Shown here one piece after another: positions 1-5,724 of a stretch of DNA of 5,758 nucleotides. Position 1 is the first letter of the stretch. Each line of letters starts with the position of its first letter. Origin of the DNA: Onthomonas sp964456525 (lineage in GTDB: Bacteria; Bacillota; Clostridia; Oscillospirales; Oscillospiraceae); the NCBI GenBank assembly GCA_964456525.1, contig CAYWAP010000064.1, positions 1-5,758 of the forward strand. The letters run 5' to 3'. The notes beneath the pieces were generated by a model. That model searched no databases and had not been told where the DNA came from. It saw nothing but the letters and a program-made list of their open reading frames with translations. A program made the translations under genes and the position numbers.

Positions 1-743
1 CACCGCTCCAGCCTGGGAATATCGTATCCCGGCCGGGTGATGTGGTGTCCGCCGCCAAAATTGAGCCACTTCATACCGGGCAAGACATCTCCAAAGCGTT
101 CTTTCACAGATCGCAGCGTAACCTCCAGCGCATCGGCGTCCTGTTCGCACAGGGTGTGGAAATGAAGCCCGTCCAACAGCGCCATTCCCTCCGGCGTCAT
201 TGCCTCATCCCACTGGGCGCGGGTGACGCCCAGGCGGCTGCCCGGGGAGCAGGGGTCGTAAATCTCATGCCCCTCCTGGGTAGAGCACTCCGGATTGATG
301 CGCAGCCCTACGCTTTTGCCCGCTTTTTTGGCGGCTGGGCCAAACTTGATCAGCTGGCGCGGGGAATTGAACACAATGTGATCGGCATAGCGCAGCAACT
401 CTGAAAACTCCTCATCCCGATAGGCTCCGCAGAACACATGAACCTCTTTGCCGGGCATCTCCTCGGCGCCCAGACGGGCCTCATAGAGGCCGCTGGCCTC
501 CGTCCCGGCCAGATACGGGGCAAGGGTTGGATACAGGTCGTAATTGGAAAACGCCTTCTGTGCCAGCAGGATTTTGCAGCCCGTGCGCGCCGCCACGCCT
601 GCCAGTATCGCGCCGTTGCGGTGCAGCGCCCCTTCGTCCAGGATATAGCAGGGCGTCGGCAGCGAGCCAAACCGCTCCTCCGGGAAACACCCGCCCAGCC
701 CCGTGAAGGGCGGACGGGTGTCTTTTTTTCGCAGTGTCCCCAT
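1..743 (-). CDS. nspC: Carboxynorspermidine/carboxyspermidine decarboxylase, C-terminus cut by window edge
   Basis: PLP-dependent decarboxylase of the alanine-racemase fold (fold type III). The family removes the carboxyl group from carboxynorspermidine or carboxyspermidine to give norspermidine or spermidine, in the cytoplasm. Reading the minus strand from the ATG at 743 gives 247 uninterrupted residues up to the edge. Visible motifs are TPCYILDE (30-37), the probable PLP-lysine segment ILLAQKAFS with Lys63, GSRLGV (168-173), GLHFHTLCEQ (192-201, very typical of NspC) and the glycine-rich phosphate-binding FGGGHHITR (229-237). The family is usually about 370-400 residues, so roughly a third is missing, including the C-terminal barrel with the catalytic Cys and Asp. 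The start overlaps the upstream stop by one base (TGATG), which points to translational coupling. Family assignment is firm. Whether the substrate is the nor- or the spermidine form cannot be read from sequence, although spermidine is likelier given agmatinase upstream. Confidence 0.92.
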   Translation of the reverse strand, partial: MGTLRKKDTRPPFTGLGGCFPEERFGSLPTPCYILDEGALHRNGAILAGVAARTGCKILLAQKAFSNYDLYPTLAPYLAGTEASGLYEARLGAEEMPGKEVHVFCGAYRDEEFSELLRYADHIVFNSPRQLIKFGPAAKKAGKSVGLRINPECSTQEGHEIYDPCSPGSRLGVTRAQWDEAMTPEGMALLDGLHFHTLCEQDADALEVTLRSVKERFGDVLPGMKWLNFGGGHHITRPGYDIPRLER

Positions 744-2002
744 CAGTCCACCAGAACCGGCGTCCGGCTCTCGCTCCTGGGCAGGCCGTACTGGTCCAGG
801 GCATCCAGGAAGGGATCGGGATCGAACTCTTCCACCGTGTAGACGCCGGGTTTGTTCCACTGGCCGGTCAGCAGCATCAGCGCGCCGCACATGGCCGGCA
901 CGCCGGTGGTGTAGCTGATGGCCTGGCTTCCCACCTCGCGATAGCACTCCTGATGGTCGCAGACATTGTAAATGTAGTAGGTCTTGTCCTTGCCATCCTT
1001 CTTGCCGGTGAAGATGCAGCCAATATTGGTCTTACCCTTGGTGCGGGGGCCAAGGCTGGCGGGGTCGGGCAGCAGCGCCTTCAGGAACTTAATCGGCACG
1101 ATCTGCTGCCCTTCAAATTCAATGGGGCTGGTGGACAGCATTCCCACATTCTCCAGACAGCGCATATGGTCCAGATAGCTCTGGCCAAAGGTCATAAAGA
1201 ACCGAATCCGTTTGACCTCGGGGATGTTCTGGGCCAGACTCTCGATCTCCTCATGGTGGAGCAGGTACATATCCTTGTGGCCCACCTGGTCGAAGTCATA
1301 CTCCCGCTTGATGCTCATGGGGGGAATCTCCACCCAGTGTCCGTCCTCCCAGTAGCTGCCGGGGGCGGAGACCTCCCGGAGGTTGACCTCCGGGTTAAAG
1401 TTTGTGGCAAAGGCGTAGCCGTGGTCGCCGCCGTTGCAGTCCAGAATATCAATGGTGTCAATGGTGTCAAATTCGTGCTTTTTGGCATAGGCGCAGTAAG
1501 CCTGGGTCACGCCCGGGTCAAAGCCGCAGCCCAGCAGAGCGGTCAGGCCGGCCTCCTCAAACTTTTTGCGGTAGGCCCACTGCCAGCTGTAGTCAAAGTA
1601 GGCAGAGAAACCCGCTTCCTTGCAGCGCTTTTCATAGACGGCCCGCCACTGGGGGTCGTCCGTGTCCTCCGGCTCATAGTTGGCGGTGTCCATATAATTG
1701 ACGCCGCAGGCCAGACAGGCGTCCATGATGGTCAAATCCTGGTAGGGCAGGGCGATGTTCATCACCAGATCGGGCTGATAGGCACGGATTAAGTCGATGA
1801 CCTGCTGCACATCGTCGGCATCCACCTGGGCCGTGGTGATCTTTGTCGTTGTCTTCGGGGCCAGTTCCGCGGCCAGCTGATCACATTTGGACTTTGTGCG
1901 GCTGGCAATACACAGCTCGGTAAACACATCGCTGACCTGGCAGCATTTGTGGATGGCGACGGATGCAACCCCGCCGCAGCCAATCACGAGAACCTTGCTC
2001 AT
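743..2002 (-). CDS. Carboxynorspermidine/carboxyspermidine dehydrogenase (saccharopine dehydrogenase family)
   Basis: NADPH-dependent reductive condensation of aspartate beta-semialdehyde with a diamine (putrescine, diaminopropane or possibly agmatine) to give the carboxylated triamine that NspC then decarboxylates. The protein is 419 residues, close to the usual 400 or so. It opens with a Rossmann nucleotide-binding motif, VLVIGCGGVASVA (4-16), followed by ASRT (33-36), a likely NADP-phosphate contact, and DADD (61-64). NIALPYQDLTIMDACL (82-97), LGCGFDPGVTQAY (157-169), LDCNGGDHGYAF (187-198) and SYTTGVPA (363-370) match CASDH better than true lysine-pathway saccharopine dehydrogenases. The location directly before nspC settles the role. 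The ATG at 2002 is preceded by AAAGGAG about 10 nt upstream, in an 18-nt gap after speB. The sequence is intact, with no frameshift. The exact amine acceptor is inferred from neighbours, not from residues I can see. Confidence 0.92.
   Translation of the reverse strand: MSKVLVIGCGGVASVAIHKCCQVSDVFTELCIASRTKSKCDQLAAELAPKTTTKITTAQVDADDVQQVIDLIRAYQPDLVMNIALPYQDLTIMDACLACGVNYMDTANYEPEDTDDPQWRAVYEKRCKEAGFSAYFDYSWQWAYRKKFEEAGLTALLGCGFDPGVTQAYCAYAKKHEFDTIDTIDILDCNGGDHGYAFATNFNPEVNLREVSAPGSYWEDGHWVEIPPMSIKREYDFDQVGHKDMYLLHHEEIESLAQNIPEVKRIRFFMTFGQSYLDHMRCLENVGMLSTSPIEFEGQQIVPIKFLKALLPDPASLGPRTKGKTNIGCIFTGKKDGKDKTYYIYNVCDHQECYREVGSQAISYTTGVPAMCGALMLLTGQWNKPGVYTVEEFDPDPFLDALDQYGLPRSESRTPVLVD
1449..1470. 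repeat. Short in-frame tandem repeat within the dehydrogenase gene
   Basis: TCAATGGTG occurs twice in tandem (1449-1457 and 1458-1466), followed by TCAA. In the minus-strand protein it encodes the repeated tripeptide in FDTIDTIDILD. It keeps frame and is probably harmless. It could be a small slippage duplication or simple coincidence. Confidence 0.5.
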
Positions 2003-2020
2003 AGGTGCAACACTCCTTTT

Positions 2021-2890
2021 TTATAAACGATTTTTCTGATACAGTGCCAAAATCAGTTCCCGCAGTACCTTGCAGGCGGTGGCGGTTGAGACGCCGCTGG
2101 GATCCAGCGCCGGGGCGAGCTCATTGACATCGGCCCCCACCACATTTGCAGTGCAGACCGTTCGGATCGCGTTCAGCAGCTGGACAAAGCTGACGCCGCC
2201 AGCTTCCGGGGTTCCCGTCCCCGGGAACGCGGAGGGATCCAGACAGTCCAGATCAATTGTCAAATAGACGGGAACCTTCTGCTCCCGGAGGGCGGCAACG
2301 GTCTGCTCGAGCCCGTCAAAGCAGAAGGGATGAAGCTCTGTGTGGGCCTTGGCAAACTGAAATTCTTCCCGCTCACCGCTGCGGATGCAGAACTGATGAA
2401 TGCGCCCATCGCCCAGCAGGTCGTGGCAGCGCCGCAGGACGCAGGCATGGCTGAGCTTGGCCCCCAAATAGTCGTCCCGCAGGTCTGCGTGGGCGTCAAA
2501 GTGGACGATGTGGAGCCCGGGATGGTTTTTTGCCGCGGCACGCACGGCCCCCAGGGTGACCAGATGCTCGCCGCCCAGCAGCAGGGGAAATTTCCCGTCC
2601 CTCAGAATCTGGGAAGCCCGGGCCTCAATGTCCTCCAGGGCCGCTTCCGCGCTGCCGAAGCACAGCTCCATGTCCCCGCTGTCAAACACGGCGCAGTCCG
2701 TCAAATCGGCATCCTGATAGGGGCTGTAGGTCTCCAGTCCAAAGCTCTCGTGCCGCATGGCGGAGGGGCCAAACCGGGCGCCGGGGCGGAAGCTGGTGGT
2801 GGAATCAAAGGGAGCGCCGTAGAGCACGATGGAGGCGCCGGCATACCCGGCGTCACAGCCGATAAAGGTCTCAACATTGGGATTCAGCAT
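2021..2890 (-). CDS. speB: Agmatinase (agmatine ureohydrolase), possible aminopropylagmatine ureohydrolase
   Basis: Binuclear manganese ureohydrolase of the arginase/agmatinase family. It hydrolyses agmatine to putrescine and urea in the cytoplasm. The protein is 289 residues, a standard bacterial length. All expected metal ligands are visible: His109 in LLGGEH, Asp132/His134/Asp136 in VHFDAHADLRD (129-139), and Asp213/Asp215 in TIDLDCLDP (211-219). The substrate-loop motif GTGTPEAGG is at 224-232 and SHACVLRR at 147-154. The N-terminal GAPFDSTTSFRPGARFGP (25-42) is typical of agmatinase and unlike arginase. The start at 2890 is supported by AGGAG six nt upstream, lying inside the end of speE with a 3-nt intergenic gap. 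Placement after arginine decarboxylase supports agmatine-type substrates. Because speE sits between speA and speB, the enzyme might act on N1-aminopropylagmatine as in Thermus. That is inference. Confidence 0.94.
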   Translation of the reverse strand: MLNPNVETFIGCDAGYAGASIVLYGAPFDSTTSFRPGARFGPSAMRHESFGLETYSPYQDADLTDCAVFDSGDMELCFGSAEAALEDIEARASQILRDGKFPLLLGGEHLVTLGAVRAAAKNHPGLHIVHFDAHADLRDDYLGAKLSHACVLRRCHDLLGDGRIHQFCIRSGEREEFQFAKAHTELHPFCFDGLEQTVAALREQKVPVYLTIDLDCLDPSAFPGTGTPEAGGVSFVQLLNAIRTVCTANVVGADVNELAPALDPSGVSTATACKVLRELILALYQKNRL

Positions 2891-2893
2891 GGC

Positions 2894-3748
2894 TCACTCC
2901 TCTACCTCCCGCAGCATTTCCTCCAGGAAGGCGGGCAGCCAAAACGCGCCCACATGCAGCCTGGTGGTGTAGTAGCGGGTGCGCAGGTTGAGGTCATTCC
3001 AGGCCCCGGCGTCCAAGTCGTCGGTGGGGTGATACTTTTTGCTGGCAAAGCCAAACAGCCAGTAGCCCGCCGCATAGGTGGGGATGTGGGCCTGATACAC
3101 CTTGCTGATGGGAAATGTCTTGACAATGCGCTTATGGCTGCGCTGCATGGCGCTGGCATCCTCCGCATAGAAAGGGCTGCCCTGCTGGTTGACCATAATG
3201 CCGTCCTCCCGCAGCGCGTTGTAACAGTTCCCGTAAAATTCCCGGGTGAACAGCCCCTCGGAGGGGCCAAAGGGATCGGTGGAGTCCACGATGATCAGAT
3301 CATAGTCTTCCTCGCAGCGCCGGACAAATTTCAGGGCGTTTTCAAAGTAAATGTGAACCCGGCGGTCGTCCAGCCGGCAGGCGTTGCTGGGCAGATAGGT
3401 GCGGCAGGCCTCCACCACCTGGGGGTCCATTTCCACCAGGTCGATGCGCTCCACCCGGTCATAACGGGTCAGCTCCCGCACTACGCCGCCATCTCCGGCG
3501 CCGATGACCAGAATGTCCTTGATGCCGGGGTGTACCGCCATCGGCACATGGGTGATCATCTCATCGTAAATGAATTCGTCCCGCTCTGTCAGCATCACAT
3601 TGCCGTTCAGCGCCAGGACACGCCCAAACTCCGGCGTCTCAAAAATATCAATGCGCTGGTAATCGCTCTGCTTGGAGTACAAATGCTGATTGACCCGAAG
3701 GCTGTGCTTCACATCCGGGGTGTGAAATTCACTAAACCACAGTTCCAT
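2894..3748 (-). CDS. speE: Spermidine synthase (polyamine aminopropyltransferase)
   Basis: Transfers an aminopropyl group from decarboxylated S-adenosylmethionine to putrescine (or in some families agmatine), giving spermidine and methylthioadenosine. The chosen start gives 284 residues, a normal length. Recognisable family elements are the N-terminal beta domain beginning MELWFSE, FGRVLALNGNVMLTERDEF (41-59), YDEM (61-64), the nucleotide-binding GAGDGGVVRE (83-92), VEMDP with Glu106 (105-109), and VDSTDPFGPSEGLF (154-167). The last includes Asp155, the predicted catalytic base, and Asp158. The aminopropyl/diamine pocket segment IPTYAAGYW (222-230) carries AA where many homologues have PS. 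I chose the ATG at 3748 over the upstream GTG at 3766 (which overlaps the speA stop as GTGA). AGAGGTGG lies 7 nt before the ATG, and family members begin with MELWF. No speD for making the co-substrate is present in this window. Confidence 0.94.
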   Translation of the reverse strand: MELWFSEFHTPDVKHSLRVNQHLYSKQSDYQRIDIFETPEFGRVLALNGNVMLTERDEFIYDEMITHVPMAVHPGIKDILVIGAGDGGVVRELTRYDRVERIDLVEMDPQVVEACRTYLPSNACRLDDRRVHIYFENALKFVRRCEEDYDLIIVDSTDPFGPSEGLFTREFYGNCYNALREDGIMVNQQGSPFYAEDASAMQRSHKRIVKTFPISKVYQAHIPTYAAGYWLFGFASKKYHPTDDLDAGAWNDLNLRTRYYTTRLHVGAFWLPAFLEEMLREVEE

Positions 3749-3755
3749 CTTATCG

Positions 3756-3763
3756 CCACCTCT
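3756..3763 (-). promoter_or_regulatory. speE: Ribosome binding site that decides the speE start
   Basis: AGAGGTGG begins at the last base of the speA stop codon and sits 7 nt before the ATG at 3748. It would lie inside the coding sequence if the GTG at 3766 were used, so the ATG is the likelier start, read by ribosomes finishing speA. Confidence 0.7.
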
Positions 3764-5223
3764 CACGCCAATACATTCAGCCGCTTCAGCTCAGGGTCTT
3801 CCGGGCCGGTCAAGCTGCAGCCCTTTTCCCGCGCGTATTGGATGTGCTCCAGAATTTCCGCGGTAATACGCTCCCCAGGGGCCAGAATCGGGATTCCCGG
3901 CGGATAGCACATGACAAACTCGCTGCACACGCGCCCCTCGCTCTCCTCCAGCGGCAGGCTGACCTTATCGGCGTAAAACGCCTCTTGGGGGCTGGTGACC
4001 ACCTCCGGATCGATGTACTCCTGATTCAAAAGGCCGGTTCCGTCTGTCTGGTAGCGGCGGCGGATCTCCGCCAGGGCGCTGACCAGCCGCTCCACCTCCT
4101 GGGACCGGTCCCCTATGGAGAGGTAGGCCAGGAAGTTCCCAATGTCCCCGAATTCGATTTGAATGTCGTACTCATCCCGCAGAAGGTCATAGACCTCGAT
4201 GCCGGCAAGGCCAATATCCAGGGTGTGTACGCTCAATTTCGTCGTGTCGAAATCAAAGATGGAGTTGCCGTTTATCAGCTCCCGGCCAAAGGCGTAATAC
4301 CCCCCCACCGCGTTGATCTCCTCCCGGGCGTACTCGGCCATGTCGGCCACATGTTGGAACACCGCCCGGCCCCGCAGAGCCAGATTGCGGCGGCTGATGT
4401 CCAGACTGGACATCAGCAAATAGCTGCCCGAAGTGGTCTGGGTCAGATTGATGATCTGGCGCACATAGCCGGGGTGAATCCGTGGCCCCACCAGCAGCAG
4501 ACTGGACTGGGTCAGGCTTCCGCCGCTTTTGTGCATGGACACGGCGGCCATATCCGCCCCAGCAGCCATCGCCGAAACCGGGAGACTTCTGCCGAAGTAA
4601 AAGTGGGTGCCGTGAGCCTCATCCACCAGGCAATACATGCCGGCGTCGTGGGCCATCTTGACAATCGAACGAAGGTCGCTGCAAATGCCATAATACGTGG
4701 GGTTGTTCACCAACACCGCCACTGCGTTGGGATGTTCGGCGATGGCCTTGGCCACCTGTTCCCGCTGCATTCCCAGGGAAATCCCCAGTCGCTGATTCAC
4801 TTCCGGGTTCACATATACCGGAATCGCCCCGCAGAGCACCAGCGCGTTGATGACGCTTTTGTGGACATTGCGGGGCAGAATGATCTCATCCCCCCGCTTG
4901 CAGGCTGTCAGCACCATACTCTGGACTGAACTTGTGGTGCCGCCTACCATTAAGAAGGCGTGGGCGGCGCCAAAGGCGTCGGCAGCCAGTTCTTCCGCCT
5001 CGTGAATCACGGAAATTGGGTGGCAAAGGTTGTCAAGCGGTTTCATGCTGTTGACATCCACGCCGACACACTGCTGCCCCAGAAAGGCTGTCAGCTCCGG
5101 GTTGCCCCGGCCCCGTTTGTGTCCCGGTACGTCAAAGGGGACGACCCGCATTCGCCGGAAATGTTCCAACGCCTCATAGATGGGGGCGCGGCTTTGATCC
5201 AGGTGGGTTCGGCTGATCTCCAT
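3763..5223 (-). CDS. speA: Arginine decarboxylase, Bacillus SpeA type (Orn/Lys/Arg decarboxylase family)
   Basis: PLP-dependent fold-type-I decarboxylase converting arginine to agmatine, the entry step of this operon. The chosen ATG gives 486 residues, matching the short Gram-positive SpeA/YaaO group rather than the 700-residue acid-inducible or 630-residue E. coli SpeA types. Motifs in order: FDVPGHKRGRG (30-40), MVGGTTSSVQSMVLTAC (92-108), NNPTYYGI (173-180), VDEAHGTH (200-207, PLP-ring aspartate Asp201), and SMHKSGGSLTQSS (229-241) with the Schiff-base Lys232. The C-terminal domain contains YPPGIPILAPGE (440-451). The start at 5223 is preferred: GGGAGGGGG lies 9-12 nt upstream, and the protein then begins like its relatives. 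An in-frame ATG at 5298 would add 25 residues encoded by a terminator hairpin. Substrate specificity among lysine, ornithine and arginine cannot be read from motifs alone. Arginine is inferred from the adjacent agmatinase. Confidence 0.92.
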   Translation of the reverse strand: MEISRTHLDQSRAPIYEALEHFRRMRVVPFDVPGHKRGRGNPELTAFLGQQCVGVDVNSMKPLDNLCHPISVIHEAEELAADAFGAAHAFLMVGGTTSSVQSMVLTACKRGDEIILPRNVHKSVINALVLCGAIPVYVNPEVNQRLGISLGMQREQVAKAIAEHPNAVAVLVNNPTYYGICSDLRSIVKMAHDAGMYCLVDEAHGTHFYFGRSLPVSAMAAGADMAAVSMHKSGGSLTQSSLLLVGPRIHPGYVRQIINLTQTTSGSYLLMSSLDISRRNLALRGRAVFQHVADMAEYAREEINAVGGYYAFGRELINGNSIFDFDTTKLSVHTLDIGLAGIEVYDLLRDEYDIQIEFGDIGNFLAYLSIGDRSQEVERLVSALAEIRRRYQTDGTGLLNQEYIDPEVVTSPQEAFYADKVSLPLEESEGRVCSEFVMCYPPGIPILAPGERITAEILEHIQYAREKGCSLTGPEDPELKRLNVLA

Positions 5224-5232
5224 TTTCTTTTT

Positions 5233-5241
5233 CCCCCTCCC
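5233..5241 (-). promoter_or_regulatory. speA: Ribosome binding site that decides the speA start
   Basis: GGGAGGGGG lies between the leader terminator and the ATG at 5223. Its GGAGG core is 12 nt away and AGGGGG is 9 nt away. It is the only good purine-rich site near any candidate start, which favours the 486-residue form over the longer in-frame one. Confidence 0.7.
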
Positions 5242-5253
5242 GTTGATTACCAC

Positions 5254-5300
5254 AAAAAATGCAAAAAATGCAAGCTGCGCGCTTTGCACAACTTGCATTT
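5254..5300 (-). terminator. Intrinsic-terminator-like hairpin in the speA leader (attenuator candidate)
   Basis: AAATGCAAG (5300-5292) pairs perfectly with CTTGCATTT (5274-5266). Inside it TGTGC and GCGCG can pair (with wobbles) around an AAA loop. The 3' arm runs into two T-tracts, at 5267-5263 and 5259-5254. This is a classical Rho-independent terminator shape. It ends about 30 nt before the speA start and well downstream of the operon promoter, so it would abort transcription before speA unless an alternative fold or factor prevents it. I did not find an obvious antiterminator arm by eye. Confidence 0.65.
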
Positions 5301-5326
5301 GCTATCCGAACAGCATCCTTTACTTC

Positions 5327-5428
5327 TTAACACGGAGGCTGCCGTCGAAATTTGCAACAACAGCGAACCGTCAAGAACGTAAATATCAGCAGATATTCAG
5401 GTAGGACGGAGTAAATAGAGTCTATCAT
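5327..5428 (-). CDS. Candidate 33-codon upstream ORF (leader peptide), doubtful
   Basis: An ATG at 5428 opens a 33-codon frame ending in TAA at 5329-5327, upstream of the leader terminator. The peptide is hydrophobic in the middle (LLIFTFL) and ends with a Cys/Arg-rich tail (VRCCCKFRRQPPC) containing three arginine codons. A ribosome pausing in such a tail could influence the terminator about 27 nt downstream. Against it, no Shine-Dalgarno is seen before the ATG and the ORF is short enough to arise by chance. It has no recognised family. Confidence 0.2.
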   Translation of the reverse strand: MIDSIYSVLPEYLLIFTFLTVRCCCKFRRQPPC

Positions 5429-5549
5429 AGCAATTATACATTTGCTACTCTTATTGACCGTTTCACAAGTCTGCGCACAGGCGCATTTCGGTTATGAAGT
5501 AACCAACTTATAAAATTTGAGCTTTTAACTCAATCAATAAGGCTGCACA

Positions 5550-5592
5550 AAGGCCGCCAATCGGCAGTGGACCCGGCTGTCCGTATGGCCTT
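5550..5592 (-). other. Possible three-way RNA junction in the leader
   Basis: A closing stem AAGGCC (5592-5587) with GGCCTT (5555-5550) encloses two small hairpins. These are GGAC/GTCC (5582-5579 with 5572-5569, loop AGCCGG) and GCC/GGC (5565-5563 with 5558-5556, loop GATT). All Watson-Crick pairs in these stems are perfect. The compact multibranch shape is suggestive of a folded RNA domain, but the inner stems are short. Confidence 0.4.
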
Positions 5593-5663
5593 AACTCCTC
5601 GCCGGAGTGGTCCTGAACAATTGCTTTGAAAAGACTCGTGATGATCCTTCCAAAATCGTAATG

Positions 5664-5692
5664 ATTCTAACACAAGGAGGGGGCCTTGTCAA
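5664..5692 (-). promoter_or_regulatory. Sigma-A-type promoter of the polyamine operon
   Basis: On the minus strand TTGACA (5692-5687) is separated by exactly 17 nt from TAGAAT (5669-5664). This is a perfect -35 and a 5/6 match to the -10 consensus TATAAT. Transcription would begin near 5656-5659, giving a leader of about 430 nt before speA. It is the best promoter match I found upstream of the operon, and the sequence before it (5693-5705) is moderately A+T-rich. No experimental support is available. Confidence 0.8.
5672..5689. promoter_or_regulatory. Inverted repeat inside the promoter spacer, candidate operator
   Basis: ACAAGG (5672-5677) and CCTTGT (5684-5689) form a perfect 6-bp dyad around a six-base G-rich centre, AGGGGG. 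It fills most of the spacer and overlaps the first three bases of the -35 box, a position where a bound repressor would block RNA polymerase. I cannot name a regulator. The dyad is short enough that chance is possible. Confidence 0.4.
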
Positions 5693-5704
5693 TCCCAAAA
5701 TTCT

Positions 5705-5724
5705 ATGATTCACGCCAAAATCAT
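5705..5724. repeat. Inverted repeat upstream of the promoter
   Basis: ATGATT (5705-5710) and AATCAT (5719-5724) form a perfect 6-bp dyad with an 8-nt centre, about 12 bp upstream of the -35 box. A third ATGATT copy lies at 5661-5666, overlapping the -10 box. An activator or repressor site is possible, but the motif is short and A+T-rich. Confidence 0.3.

Larger units (their letters stand above)
5224..5657 (-). ncRNA. Long structured 5' leader of the speA operon, class not recognised
   Basis: This is the stretch between the predicted transcription start and the speA ATG. It has no convincing protein gene and looks more A+T-rich than the coding region. Several short stem-loops can be drawn on the minus strand. 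ACTCC/GGAGT is at 5608-5604/5598-5594. A three-stem junction lies at 5592-5550. TTGAG/CTCAA is at 5533-5529/5521-5517, with an outer CTTAT/ATAAG. TTGGTTA/TAACCGA is at 5506-5488, TGCGC/GCGCA at 5485-5472, and AGAG plus TAGCAA pairing with TTGCTA plus CTCT spans 5451-5417. The leader ends in a terminator-like hairpin. This is the layout of a cis-acting regulatory RNA. I do not recognise a known riboswitch or T-box consensus. Structures were drawn by eye without energy calculation. Confidence 0.55.

Noticed and set aside
350..804. Two short minus-strand frames inside the nspC region
   Set aside because: They are in other frames than the 247-residue NspC reading, which carries the conserved motifs and reaches the window edge uninterrupted.
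734..1792. Long plus-strand open frame of 352 codons
   Set aside because: It lies opposite the well-supported CASDH gene, has no recognisable motifs, and is a mirror of GC-rich codon use on the minus strand.
2330..3907. Plus-strand open frame of 525 codons
   Set aside because: It spans antisense to speB, speE and the end of speA, all of which have full catalytic motifs. The translation looks like low-complexity antisense sequence.
3838..4929. Plus-strand open frame of 363 codons
   Set aside because: It is antisense to speA across its PLP-binding core and shows no family motifs.
5433..5438. Perfect TATAAT on the minus strand as a second, internal promoter
   Set aside because: At 16-17 nt spacing the -35 position (CGGTCA or ACGGTC) matches poorly, and the TATAAT lies in the loop of a drawable hairpin. 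It is possible as a weak promoter but not supported.
5462..5485. Seven-codon leader peptide beginning ATGCGCCTG
   Set aside because: It is very short, has no ribosome site, and overlaps the TGCGC/GCGCA hairpin. Nothing distinguishes it from chance.
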